A stretch of DNA of 39,264 nt from a virus. The position numbers were made by a program, and so were the translations under genes. The number at the start of each line of letters is the position of its first letter. Position 1 is the stretch's first letter. The notes beneath the pieces were generated by a model, which did no database searches, was not told the DNA's origin, and was given only the letters and a program-made list of their open reading frames with translations. Below are positions 6,751 to 15,764 of this stretch, one piece after another. The stretch covers positions 1 through 39,264 of the IMG/VR virus record IMGVR_UViG_3300048597_000647; one strand, written 5' to 3'.

Positions 6751-7203
6751 TCAGACGATGGTGATGATGCCGGAGGCGTTGAAGGCGACCGTGACGCTCT
6801 CGCCCGAGGCCAGCGCAATGGCAGACCCGTTGTCGATGCAGAGGATCAGCGGGTCGGCCGGCGAGGTCGGCGTATCGTTGTAGACGTAGATGTAGCGGAA
6901 CGTCGCCAGCGCGCCGCCGCTCGCCGTGATCGTGAAGTCGGCCGCGTCGAAGGTGTAGGTGCCCCCGGTCGCGTTCGACGTCACCGACTGCAACCGCCGA
7001 TCGACGGTGAGGTCGTCGGTGTAGTTGGCGTACGAGATCTGCGTCACGTTCGCCAAGCGGCCGTTGCCGTCCAGCGTCGGGTTCGACGTCTCCGAGCCGG
7101 GCGCGGTGTTCGACAGCGCGACGGCGATGTTGTGCGAGCCGAGCTGATGAACGCCAGCGGCGAGGTCTTTCGGGAAGTCCCGGATTTTCACGGTGGTCGC
7201 CAT
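6751..7203 (-). CDS. Putative virion structural protein
   Basis: The product is 150 residues. It starts with a basic KIRDFPKDLAAGVH segment, then has strand-rich regions (NIAVALSNTAPG, TYTFDAADFTITASGG, RYIYVYNDT) and ends in SVTVAFNASGIITIV. This shape recurs in small proteins of alphaproteobacterial phage fibre regions. No enzymatic motif is seen. A GGAGCACAC stretch lies just upstream of the start. Position suggests an appendage component. Confidence 0.55.
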   Translation of the reverse strand: MATTVKIRDFPKDLAAGVHQLGSHNIAVALSNTAPGSETSNPTLDGNGRLANVTQISYANYTDDLTVDRRLQSVTSNATGGTYTFDAADFTITASGGALATFRYIYVYNDTPTSPADPLILCIDNGSAIALASGESVTVAFNASGIITIV

Positions 7204-7297
7204 GTCGTGTGCTCCTTTAATGGCGGGGTGGTCGCGGAATCCCGCGAGGACATCGGCGGCGCCGATGGGGTGAGGCCGGTGGCCTGTTCGGGTGCAG

Positions 7298-7675
7298 TTA
7301 CGGGGTCTGCCCGTTGCCGTTCCGGTAGACGCGCTGCAAAACTTCGGCGATGGCTTGCAGGTCGCTTCGCATCTCGACCCGGAACTCGGTCAGGTCGCGA
7401 CGCAGCGAAGCGAGCTCTGCAATGGCCGTGGTCCGGTCCTGCTCGAGCGCGCGCAGGCGGGTGTCCACGTCCCGGCGATACTGCGCCCGGTCGATGGCCT
7501 GCGTGTTCCACTGCTCCTGAAACCGCGCCATGTCCGCCTGCATTCCGCGGAACTGGACGTAGAGCCCGATGGCGGCCACCATGACCGGGATGAGCACGCC
7601 CGCCGCCGAGATGTAGACGGCCCTGTCGTTGACGCGAAGGCCCGCGCCATCCTTTCGAACTCCAGGGACGTTCAT
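7298..7675 (-). CDS. Membrane-anchored coiled-coil protein
   Basis: The product is 125 residues. A basic N-terminus is followed by one hydrophobic helix (about residues 20-42, YISAAGVLIPVMVAAIGLYV) and then a long charged helix to residue 118 with heptad-like spacing (LRALEQ, LASLRRDL, MRSDLQAIAEVLQRV). This predicts an inner-membrane protein with a soluble coiled coil. The stop is followed by a 94-base gap before the next minus gene. It overlaps the spike gene end by one base. The role is unknown. Confidence 0.55.
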   Translation of the reverse strand: MNVPGVRKDGAGLRVNDRAVYISAAGVLIPVMVAAIGLYVQFRGMQADMARFQEQWNTQAIDRAQYRRDVDTRLRALEQDRTTAIAELASLRRDLTEFRVEMRSDLQAIAEVLQRVYRNGNGQTP

Positions 7676-10116
7676 CAGGCAAAGGCCCCCTGCTTGTGCG
7701 TCTTGCCCGTCTGGATCGCCCCTGATGGCGGCGTCTTCACGCCCTCCCGGTAGTCGGCGAGGAACCCGTCATGCGCCCATGCGCCCGTGTTTCTGTTGGC
7801 GACAATGAGCGGAGAACCGGCCTGCGGAATGAGCCCCGGCACGTCAGCCGGGCTTGCCGTGCCGGACGCGAAGCCCATCAACTGCGGCGTGAGGTCCAGT
7901 TGCAGCCACACGTCGCCGCTCGTCCACGAGGAGCCGGTGTTGTTCGTGACCCGGATGAAAGAGGACTGGAACGAGATCGTCACCCCGCCGATGCTGCCCG
8001 GCCAAAGCGTCGAATCGGTCAGGCGCTTTGTGCCAAAGTCGGTAATGCTGAGTTGATGCCTCTGCGTCGGGTTGCCCGTTATCAGCGCCTGCGTGACGTT
8101 CAGGGTGTACCCGGCCTGCCCGGTATAGTTCGGATAGGGCAGGATGATGCTTTCGCCGTTCGCAACGGTGCCCGCCTGCAAGGTGCCCGGGACGCCGGGG
8201 TTCTCACGCCGCGCCGTGACGGACAACGTGCCGGTCGGGCTTCCAACCCCACCAATCGGCGGCGGGCTCCACCGGCCACCCTTGAACCGGCACTGGAAAC
8301 CCGCAAGCGGGGAAGCCCCGAGCGGGGCAAAGGATGCCCCTATCGGCGTCGTCAGGTCCGGTGCGTAAAACACGTTGTTCTGCACCACGTCGTTGGTGCC
8401 GTTGACGTTGAAGAACACCGGAGCCGCAGTGCCGATCTGCGAAGTCGGTCCCGGTATCCATGCGGTATTGTTGTAGAACCGCGACGGAGCGCCAGCGGAG
8501 GCGGCAATAGAGCCTGACGTAACGAGAACTGCCGCGATGCCGTTCGGGAAGATATTGGACGTAACCGCACGGGGGACGTTCGGGCGGTAGAAGTAGCAGT
8601 TTCGGACAGTGTTCCCCGGCGATCTGAGGAAGAACATCGCGTTGCTCACGGGGGCACCGCCTAGATCGGCTGCACCATAGGCCGAGCCGACAAACAGGCA
8701 TTTGTCGAACACTCGGTTTTGCCCGTATGTGGTGCTTTCAGGGTCGCCGACAGACTGCACGCCAATGGTAAGTCCCGCGCCCTCGTGACTGCATCTTTCA
8801 TGCACTTCGTGCGTTCTGACCGTCAGCGGGCCGGGCGTGAACCGCACTGTGTTCTGCGGCAGAGTGGGCAAAGCCCCGCCGCTGCCATTGTTCGACCACC
8901 CGTTGCGAGAGAAGAACGAGGAGCATCCCGCGTAGAAGTGAACGAGCGCGCCGGTTCTGAACGGGCCGTGGGTGTTCCCGAGGTTCGTCGGGACTTGCGA
9001 GCTTGTCCCCTGGGCAATGCCCATCAAGGCATCGACGTGCTGCGCGACATCGGCCCCCATGAATGCCACCCGACCCGGAGTGAACGAAACGCCGTAGTCT
9101 TTCCACGCAGTGATGACCGTATCGTTGTAGAACCTGTCGCTCACAGGAGAGCCTGTGGTGCTAGTAGTAATCTCTGCCATCCCAGAAATCCGGCAGCGAT
9201 GGTAGACGAGTACGTTCACATAGCGGCCAAGACCCGCAAAGATTTCCCCTGCGTTTCCGGTTTCCGTGGTCGGGTCCCAGCCACCGTCCATGTCGATGTC
9301 GGAGAAGGCACCCACCACGAGGTCTTTCATCGTGAAGCCGCCCGTAACGTTGTTCACGACCGGAGCCGCGCCCGTTCCATACGCGCTGACATGGAGGACC
9401 GTCCCGGATTCCTTCCCGAGGCCATTTGAGCCGCGAGGGATGGTGTAGGTCTGCCCCCGGCGAAGCATGAGGCGCGCTTGGGTGCCCGCGTTGATGAGTT
9501 CCGAATTTGCCCCGGAAATCGTCGTGCGGAGAACAGCGTTAGGAGGGGCGCCCGTGAAGTTATTATCAGGATCGTAGCAGACGGTCTTGCTTCCCGCGAA
9601 GACCACTTCCGGATCGAGGATCGGCCCTGCGTTTCCGCTCGGCCCAAACGTGTAAGTCGCCGTCCCCCAGTTCCCCGCCTCATCGAAGGCGAAGCACGTG
9701 ACGGTCTTGTTCCCTGGCGAAGAAAAGACGTGAGAGACGGCCTTGCCGTAGGCGACATTCGTGTTGCGCCATGCGGTCGGAATGTTCGGGGTGAACCGAG
9801 GCGTGTAACCCGGCTCGCCGAAGTCCCAGATGAAGGTGATCCGGTGCTGCGTCGGGTCATAGACGTTTGTATCCCCGGCAGGTTCAGTGACGTTGAACCC
9901 CGAGAGCGACGAAGCCCGCAGGTGCACGCCCGCAGGCGCGATCAGGTTGGCGTTCGCAACGGGGTCCACGCGAATGATTGAAAACGAGGCGTTGGGCGCG
10001 CCGCCGCCGCTAGGCTGGCCCCACGTGAGCGTCGCCTGCGCGGTTGCGGCGCCCTGCGCCACCGTCAGCGCCACGAGGGAACCGCTTGCAAATCCAAGGA
10101 ACCTGAAGCCGGGCAT
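7675..10116 (-). CDS. Tailspike-like protein: PKD domain plus predicted beta-helix
   Basis: The product is 813 residues, the second largest virion protein in the window. Residues about 85-165 carry a PKD-type fold signature (ITFIWDFGEPG ... VSHVFSSPGNKTVTCFAFDEAGNW). Residues about 230-600 are rich in Asn, Gly and short strands typical of right-handed beta-helix spikes (for example NTVRNCYFYRPNV, RFYNNTAW, VVQNNVFYAPD). The C-terminus is a separate beta-rich part. The likely role is host-surface binding and possibly glycan cleavage; no catalytic residue can be named from sequence alone. Confidence 0.7.
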   Translation of the reverse strand: MPGFRFLGFASGSLVALTVAQGAATAQATLTWGQPSGGGAPNASFSIIRVDPVANANLIAPAGVHLRASSLSGFNVTEPAGDTNVYDPTQHRITFIWDFGEPGYTPRFTPNIPTAWRNTNVAYGKAVSHVFSSPGNKTVTCFAFDEAGNWGTATYTFGPSGNAGPILDPEVVFAGSKTVCYDPDNNFTGAPPNAVLRTTISGANSELINAGTQARLMLRRGQTYTIPRGSNGLGKESGTVLHVSAYGTGAAPVVNNVTGGFTMKDLVVGAFSDIDMDGGWDPTTETGNAGEIFAGLGRYVNVLVYHRCRISGMAEITTSTTGSPVSDRFYNDTVITAWKDYGVSFTPGRVAFMGADVAQHVDALMGIAQGTSSQVPTNLGNTHGPFRTGALVHFYAGCSSFFSRNGWSNNGSGGALPTLPQNTVRFTPGPLTVRTHEVHERCSHEGAGLTIGVQSVGDPESTTYGQNRVFDKCLFVGSAYGAADLGGAPVSNAMFFLRSPGNTVRNCYFYRPNVPRAVTSNIFPNGIAAVLVTSGSIAASAGAPSRFYNNTAWIPGPTSQIGTAAPVFFNVNGTNDVVQNNVFYAPDLTTPIGASFAPLGASPLAGFQCRFKGGRWSPPPIGGVGSPTGTLSVTARRENPGVPGTLQAGTVANGESIILPYPNYTGQAGYTLNVTQALITGNPTQRHQLSITDFGTKRLTDSTLWPGSIGGVTISFQSSFIRVTNNTGSSWTSGDVWLQLDLTPQLMGFASGTASPADVPGLIPQAGSPLIVANRNTGAWAHDGFLADYREGVKTPPSGAIQTGKTHKQGAFA

Positions 10117-10125
10117 CTCGCTAAC

Positions 10126-10926
10126 TCACGCGCTGATTTCGATGGAGTAGAGGGTCTTGTCGAAAGACCCGCTCTCGCCGCTGTTCGTGGACGTGATTGT
10201 TTCTGTGCCAGCGGAAAGCCCGCTTTTGCGGGAGAACTGCCAATACGTGAAGTTGCTGGCGGAGTAAGTGGTATCGTCGGTCCTTCCGCTCCAGTTGAGG
10301 GCGCGGGTGTTCGCTCCGGGGTTGTCTTCCGTGAACCGCCCAACGAGAAGGACGCTACCAGCCGCGACAGTCTGACTGACATCGAGCGTGGCGTTGTTTG
10401 CCGAGGCGTTCTGAGAAACAGGGGTTTCGATTGTCGCCGTGCTCGGAACAAATCCGTATCGGACGCGAACGCCAAGGTTGTCGCCACCGGCTCGATTGAT
10501 CGTAACCGCCCCGCTCACGCCAGAGGGAACGTCGAAGACGTAGACCAGCGCTTTGCTGAACCCGCTGCCAACATTGAGGATCGGGGTTGAGTTCGTGACG
10601 CCGTTAAATGTGATGCTATCTGGCACATCCCCCTGCTGCGTCATTTCCAGGATCATCTTCCGCGCCGAGGCGTCGGAAGTGACGGAGAACAGGGTCGCGC
10701 CGTTGGCGCGCGTGCCAAGGTTGGAAACGGCCCCAAGGGTGTAGGTCACGCCTCCTGACGGCGTAAAGCTCGGGCTTGGGTTTTGCAGCACGAAGGCCCG
10801 CCGCGCCACGCCGTTCGTCAGACCCGTCAGGCTGGTAGTTGAGTGCAAGAGTGCATTCGCCAGCGTCGTCGGCAGGTTGTTCCCGTCGAGATCCGCCACG
10901 GGGAAGGAAATGAACTTCTCGGGCAT
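10126..10926 (-). CDS. Tail-appendage protein with conserved FPxADLDxNxLPTxLA start
   Basis: The product is 266 residues from ATG 10926, preceded by GGAGG at a good distance. The N-terminus (PEKFISFPVADLDGNNLPTTLANAL) is shared with the plus-strand fragment at 4446. The rest looks like a jelly-roll or lectin-type beta sandwich: strand-rich, Gly/Ser/Thr-rich, ending DKTLYSIEISA. It sits between the spike and a repeat protein, so it is likely a receptor-binding or fibre subunit. Confidence 0.6.
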   Translation of the reverse strand: MPEKFISFPVADLDGNNLPTTLANALLHSTTSLTGLTNGVARRAFVLQNPSPSFTPSGGVTYTLGAVSNLGTRANGATLFSVTSDASARKMILEMTQQGDVPDSITFNGVTNSTPILNVGSGFSKALVYVFDVPSGVSGAVTINRAGGDNLGVRVRYGFVPSTATIETPVSQNASANNATLDVSQTVAAGSVLLVGRFTEDNPGANTRALNWSGRTDDTTYSASNFTYWQFSRKSGLSAGTETITSTNSGESGSFDKTLYSIEISA

Positions 10927-10927
10927 G

Positions 10928-11893
10928 TCATGCGCCTCCGGGGTAAGCGTTGATGGTGGCTGAGGCGTCGCCTGCCGTGACACTCCATGCGGGCGATGTC
11001 GGAACAAGCGGGAAGCTCACGACGGTCGCCGAAGCGTCGCCGGACGTGATGCTCCATGTGCCGAGGTTCAGGAACGGAGTTAGAGCGCTCATCGCATAGG
11101 TTGTGACCGGCACCGCAAGCGTTTGAGTCGCGCCTCCGACGACGATGCTGTTCGACGTCACCGTGCGCGTCACGCCTGCGCCGGTCATCGTCCCCACAAA
11201 GGTGTAGGTGCCGGTGCCGCCCGGCGGGATCACGTAGTTGGCATCCGTGGCTCCGTCGATCGGCGATGCGTTCCGGCTCCACTGCCCGGCAACAGACGGG
11301 GCGTCGTCGCCGTCGTAGAGCCAGATTGCCGCGAGCACAGAAAGCGTATCGCCGACTGTCGTGGTGCCGGTGCCGTCCGCGTCAATGCTGCGGCTGATGA
11401 TCGGCTTCACCACGGCCTGCGGGGCAGTCAGGAGCGCCGCGACGTTCAAGTTTGCGCCGCCGCCCTCGTTCGACTGGTCAACGGTGTAGGTGCCCTGCTG
11501 CGCCGTGGGGCTGGTGATCGTCACCGTGATGTCGCCGTTGCTTCCGAATCCAAGCAGCGTCCCGTCCGGCTGCACCGTCAGCGACAGGCGCGTGACCACC
11601 GGGGCGACGCCGGTGAGGGCGTAAGTGGTGGCGTCCACGACGATGCGCCGGTTGATGAGCGGCGCGGGCGCCGTGAGCGTGTAGCTCGTCAGGTCCGCCA
11701 CAGATGCCGTCCCGGTTCGCAGGTTCAGCGGCAGCGGGGTGAGGGCGTAGAGGGTCGCCGGCACAGTGACAGGCGCCAGCGGCGGAATGGATTGCACGAA
11801 GGTGCACTCCGCGGTCCCGCCATCGCTCAGGCGAAGCGTGAACGGCGGTTGCGCGTCGGGGATGGTGACGAGATTGAGAGCCGCGAGCACCAT
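10928..11893 (-). CDS. Second VPATxYAL-repeat appendage protein with Ig-like segment
   Basis: The product is 321 residues from ATG 11893, which overlaps the upstream stop (ATGA). It carries about four copies of the motif of the 4894-5904 protein (VPATLYALTPL, LTSYTLTAPAP, ATTYALTGVAP, VPVTTYAMSAL) and near the C-terminus two copies of the other shared motif (TWSITSGDASAT, AWSVTAGDASATINAYP). The middle (residues about 170-250) has a TVGDTLSVLAAIW...GQWSRNASPIDGAT segment resembling an Ig-like domain. It is a likely virion appendage. Confidence 0.65.
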   Translation of the reverse strand: MVLAALNLVTIPDAQPPFTLRLSDGGTAECTFVQSIPPLAPVTVPATLYALTPLPLNLRTGTASVADLTSYTLTAPAPLINRRIVVDATTYALTGVAPVVTRLSLTVQPDGTLLGFGSNGDITVTITSPTAQQGTYTVDQSNEGGGANLNVAALLTAPQAVVKPIISRSIDADGTGTTTVGDTLSVLAAIWLYDGDDAPSVAGQWSRNASPIDGATDANYVIPPGGTGTYTFVGTMTGAGVTRTVTSNSIVVGGATQTLAVPVTTYAMSALTPFLNLGTWSITSGDASATVVSFPLVPTSPAWSVTAGDASATINAYPGGA

Positions 11894-12198
11894 CAGAAGG
11901 TCACATCCTCTTCCACGACGATGGCGAAGGTCTGCGAGGAGGTGACGACGGTTCCGCTGACGAACTGCACGTCGCACTTGAGAGTGGCCACCGGCCACGC
12001 TGCCGTGTTCGTCGACGAGAGCGAGAAGACGCCGTTTGCCGGATCGACCAGCGCGACGGTCAGCGGCTCGGAGAACGAGCGATAGCGCACCTTCGCCGTG
12101 ATCGTCATGCCAGTGAGGACCACGGGAACGCCCGCGCCATCCCTTCGCGTGCAGGAGAGAAGCAGCGTGTCGCCACGCTTGATCGTGCGGCTTTCCAT
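11893..12198 (-). CDS. Small beta-rich protein, partner of repeat protein
   Basis: The product is 101 residues. Pattern: RTIKRGDTLLLSCTRRDGAG ... LTGMTITAKVR ... LVDPANGVFSLSSTNTAAWPVATLKCDVQFVSG ... TFAIVVEEDVTF. This strand order (GDT start, LTG, acidic turn with G-x-F, WP, DVQF) is typical of small BppU-like or Ig-like phage baseplate proteins. It overlaps the following repeat protein by four bases. Probable fibre or baseplate adaptor. Confidence 0.6.
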   Translation of the reverse strand: MESRTIKRGDTLLLSCTRRDGAGVPVVLTGMTITAKVRYRSFSEPLTVALVDPANGVFSLSSTNTAAWPVATLKCDVQFVSGTVVTSSQTFAIVVEEDVTF

Positions 12199-12209
12199 TG
12201 GTGATCCTC

Positions 12210-13211
12210 TCAGCCGAGCCGGAAGGCGTTGATGGCGTCCATGTCGACGCCGTAGGTCTCGCCGTCCGTGACGAGGCCGTAGGCGAAGGCGTCGAGGCCC
12301 TCCGCCTCCATCGCCGCGATGATCTCCTGCGCCACGTAGCCGACCTTGCGCTGGCCGGTGGCGATCATGGTGAAGGTCCGAGTCTTCATGCGGGCGGCAG
12401 CGCGGCGTTCCGCGTCGGTGAGGTCGGCGATCTCCGACTTCAGGCGGGCGTCCGACGAGACGTTCGGCGAGTTCGTGAGGAAGATCGTCGCGAACCGCCC
12501 GAGGACGGCATCGCCAATATCATGAACGCCTGCCGTGATCGGAAGAATGTCGTTGTTGACCTGCAGCGTGCCGGTGATGGACGCCCCGCCCGAAATGGAC
12601 ACTGCGCCAGTTACGGTGATCCCGCTGGCCGTGACGCGCAGGCGCTCGGTTCCGACGATGTTCCATGCGTGCTGCGTCGCGCCGGTCGCGCTGTGGGTGA
12701 TGATGTAGTCATTCGCCACGAAGACGCCCGCGCTGCTCGCGGTCTGGATCGCCCAAGAAACATTATCCCGGCGGAGGCGCGTCTGCGCGAAGGTCGACGT
12801 CGCGTCCGTGTCCGTCATGCGGAAGATCGGGCCGGAGGTGGCAGCAAGGCTGACGTCGCCGGTCGCGCTGACGGTCGTGAATGTCGCCGCCGCGGGCGTG
12901 CTGCCGCCGATCACGACGCCGTTCATCGTCCCGCCGGTCAGGGTTGCGGCGGCGCTCTCCACGCTGCCGACCCAGACCACCGCCGAGGCCTCGACGCGGA
13001 AGCCCGAGCCCCACGCCGTGTCGCTGGCGTTCCGGACCTTCAGGATCGGGTTCGCCCCGTTCGTGTCCATCCAGAACATGCCGGGCGTGCTTTCGCTCGC
13101 CGAAGACGGGTCCGTCGTGCCGTAGTAGTTGCGCTGGAGCTTGCCGAGGACGGTGTTCAGCGCCGCACGAAACAGCGCGCCCGCCTGGTTCGCCAGCGTG
13201 TATTGAGCCAT
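12210..13211 (-). CDS. Tail fibre with C-terminal S74 intramolecular chaperone
   Basis: The product is 333 residues. The N-terminal 60 residues likely attach to the tail tip; the middle is a Gly/Thr/Ala-rich repeat region (GTLQVNNDILP, ITGAVSISGG). The C-terminus from about residue 255 has the peptidase S74 signature: NVSSDARLKSEIADL, then GYVAQEIIAAM and a terminal helix. In that family a Ser/Lys pair in S-D-x-R-x-K cleaves the chaperone off after it has trimerised the fibre. It lies directly after the tip protein gene. Confidence 0.85.
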   Translation of the reverse strand: MAQYTLANQAGALFRAALNTVLGKLQRNYYGTTDPSSASESTPGMFWMDTNGANPILKVRNASDTAWGSGFRVEASAVVWVGSVESAAATLTGGTMNGVVIGGSTPAAATFTTVSATGDVSLAATSGPIFRMTDTDATSTFAQTRLRRDNVSWAIQTASSAGVFVANDYIITHSATGATQHAWNIVGTERLRVTASGITVTGAVSISGGASITGTLQVNNDILPITAGVHDIGDAVLGRFATIFLTNSPNVSSDARLKSEIADLTDAERRAAARMKTRTFTMIATGQRKVGYVAQEIIAAMEAEGLDAFAYGLVTDGETYGVDMDAINAFRLG

Positions 13212-15763
13212 CAGACCACCTCGTCCACGATCACGGAAAGCGCCGAAACCACAGGGTTGTAGTCGGCGGAGTAGGAGAGAAGCCGCGCCCGGAACTCCGC
13301 GCCCCAGAAGGCCGTCTCCGTCGCGTCAAGCCGCGTCCACGGCCCCCAGGTCGGCGTGCCGCCGGGATCGTCATCTGTGGTCCGCGCCTCCACGATGACG
13401 TCGATCTCCGCGCCCTCGGTGTCGTCAAAGTCGAACCAGAGGTCGATCGGGTCGTCGCGGTCGTCGATGGTGCTGGCGAGGGTGATCGCGGAGACGTCGA
13501 TCACCGACCGCAGCCGTACCGCCTTCTCGAGCCCGAGGTCCAGCGCGCCCGCGAACAGGTAGGTGCCCGGCGACGACACGTCCGTCAGCTTGATCGACGA
13601 GCCGTCGATCGAGACGTTCGTCTTCGTGCCGGCCCATGTCGGGTGCTCGTCGATCTGGTCGACGTTGGCGAACGGCACCCACGTCGCGCCCTTCGTCTCG
13701 ACCATCACCACCGGCCCGGGGATGCCGGAACTGTCCACCGCGCGCAGGAGGTAGGTGCCCGGCTTCAGCGGCACGGCCGCCGTCGTCGAGGAACCCGCCA
13801 CCTCGTCCATGCTGACACTGTTCGACCACGAGGGCGAGGCCGAGGCGGAGTGCCGGATCTGGATGCGTCCGCCGATCCGCACGTCGACGTCGGTCGACAG
13901 CGCCCATTTCAGGATCGCGTTGTTCCCGTTCGTCTGGATCGTGACGCTGGTGAGCGCCACGGGCGGCACGGCGAACCCCTGCACGATCGTCGACGTCGTC
14001 GCCCATGCCGAGGTGCGGCCGAGGGTGTTCACGGCGCGCACGCGCCACTCCCACGTCCCCGTCGCGATGGCGAACTGTTCCGCTACGAGGAGCGAGGTGC
14101 GGACCAGCGTCGTGAACGCCTCGCCCGTGTTGGCCCCGGCCGCGTCCTTCGTGCGCCGCGTCTGGACTTCGTAGTAGTCGAGGAAGGGCCCGGAAGACGC
14201 GGGCCATGTGAGCGTCGCCTTGATCTCGACAGTGCCGCTGCGCGTCTCGTAGAGGTTCTCCTCTACCTGCGGCACGCCGGGCGCGCCGACCACGAACGGG
14301 TCCGGTAGTTCGGTCTGCGGCGCGGCCGCGTAGATCTGCTCCTCGGTCGCGCTCCAGTCGTATTGCAGCGGCGACGCTTCCGCGAGCGTGAGCTCCGGCA
14401 CCAGCGCGCCGTCGGCGATCGACAGCGTGACCTTCCGCACCTCAAACGGCTTCGCGTCCCAGCCCCACCGGGCATAGGAGAGCGTCACCGTGTCCCCGAC
14501 CTGCGCCTTCCATGCCGAGAGCATTCCAGACACCTGGACGACTTGCTGCCGGCGGGTGCGCTCGAGCTCGATCTTCGCCAGCCGCTGCGCCATGCTCGCC
14601 GAGGTCGTCATCGGCAGCACGAGGTCGCGCCAGCTTTCGACGAACTGGTCCTCGGCGGCGTAGGTGGCCGAAGCGTAGGCCGGGAAGTCGTCGGGCTGCC
14701 AGTCGTTCTCAGGGCTGATGAACTGCCCGCGCACGCGGTTGAAGTTGTCGGCGATGGAGCGGCGCGTCTGGACGCTGATGCCGTTTTCCCGAATGTCGGC
14801 CTCGGTCAGCGCCACCGTGGGCGAGGTGTAGGCTGCGGCGTAGATGCGCCACTTGTCGGCGGTGTAGATCGCACGGCCGCCCATCGCGGTCAGGAGCGCC
14901 TCGATGTTCTCCTTCGGCGTGGCCGCGCTCGAGAGTGTCCCGTTGCAGCGGTATCGCTGTTCCGTGCCGCCGCCGATGCGCGACACGGTTTCCTCGCAGA
15001 CGTTCGCGGCTGCGATGAGGGTGGTAGTGTCGATCCCGCCCTCGGTGCCGTAGCCAAGCCCAAGGCCGTACTGCGACCACGCCATGTAGTCGGCGAGGCA
15101 GAGCGCGGCGTTGTCGCTGTATCCGGTCGTGTTCGTGCGCGGGTCGAATATCTGGTTCCGGCCCCGGATGATCGCCGTCATGTTCGGGATGCCGTTCGGG
15201 AAGTCGTCGCTTTCCCCGCGGAGGCGGAGGTAGACGAGCGGCACGCCGCGGCAGCGATGGTTCGCGCCCCAGACGCTTGTCGGCAGGTTGGCGTTCGTGA
15301 TCGCCGATTGGCCGTCACTGCCGAGGCGGTAGTCGACCTGCAAGCTATCCGTGAACGGCGCCTGGGTGCCCGGGCTGAGGATCTGTCCCTCGTAGACGAA
15401 AAGCGGGTTGATGACGTGGGCGAGCTTGCCGTCGAGGAAGATTGCCTCGATCTCCTGCACTTGGTGCCCCGCCATCGCGTAGATCAGGTGCAGGAAGTCG
15501 CTTGAGCCGTTGCGCGTCTTGTGCGCGAAGATGAGAACCCCGCCCTTCTTCACGCGGCCGTAGACGATGTCCCGCGGCACGACAGGCGCGCGGACGCTCA
15601 CCGTCTGCGCTTGGCTCTGCGGGCGCGGCGCGAGCGCCTTGGCGGCAGCCGAAAGAGCCACCGACGCGCCGATCTGCACGGCGGCCGCAAGGAGCGGGGA
15701 CGCCGCCATCGCGGCGGTGAAGCCCGCGAAGGCCCCGCCGACTGCACCGACTACGGGCGGCAT
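13211..15763 (-). CDS. Tail tip / host-specificity protein (lambda J-type)
   Basis: The product is 850 residues, the longest in the window. The N-terminus has a hydrophobic Ala-rich stretch (residues 8-45) followed by the J-like segment RDIVYGRVKKGGVLIF and LHLIYAMAGHQVQEIEAIFLDG. The middle contains the hub-type region with LADYMAWSQYGLGLG and a NIEALLTAMGGRAIY segment. A fibronectin type III-like unit follows (about residues 500-590), then a C-terminal beta-rich part. It is the central receptor-facing tip protein; its place after the NlpC-like and hub genes matches the usual order. Confidence 0.9.
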   Translation of the reverse strand: MPPVVGAVGGAFAGFTAAMAASPLLAAAVQIGASVALSAAAKALAPRPQSQAQTVSVRAPVVPRDIVYGRVKKGGVLIFAHKTRNGSSDFLHLIYAMAGHQVQEIEAIFLDGKLAHVINPLFVYEGQILSPGTQAPFTDSLQVDYRLGSDGQSAITNANLPTSVWGANHRCRGVPLVYLRLRGESDDFPNGIPNMTAIIRGRNQIFDPRTNTTGYSDNAALCLADYMAWSQYGLGLGYGTEGGIDTTTLIAAANVCEETVSRIGGGTEQRYRCNGTLSSAATPKENIEALLTAMGGRAIYTADKWRIYAAAYTSPTVALTEADIRENGISVQTRRSIADNFNRVRGQFISPENDWQPDDFPAYASATYAAEDQFVESWRDLVLPMTTSASMAQRLAKIELERTRRQQVVQVSGMLSAWKAQVGDTVTLSYARWGWDAKPFEVRKVTLSIADGALVPELTLAEASPLQYDWSATEEQIYAAAPQTELPDPFVVGAPGVPQVEENLYETRSGTVEIKATLTWPASSGPFLDYYEVQTRRTKDAAGANTGEAFTTLVRTSLLVAEQFAIATGTWEWRVRAVNTLGRTSAWATTSTIVQGFAVPPVALTSVTIQTNGNNAILKWALSTDVDVRIGGRIQIRHSASASPSWSNSVSMDEVAGSSTTAAVPLKPGTYLLRAVDSSGIPGPVVMVETKGATWVPFANVDQIDEHPTWAGTKTNVSIDGSSIKLTDVSSPGTYLFAGALDLGLEKAVRLRSVIDVSAITLASTIDDRDDPIDLWFDFDDTEGAEIDVIVEARTTDDDPGGTPTWGPWTRLDATETAFWGAEFRARLLSYSADYNPVVSALSVIVDEVV

Positions 15764-15764
15764 T

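Noticed and set aside
12881-14308. 475-codon plus-strand ORF over the tail tip gene
   Set aside because: Opposite strand of the tip and fibre genes; Arg/Pro-rich shadow.
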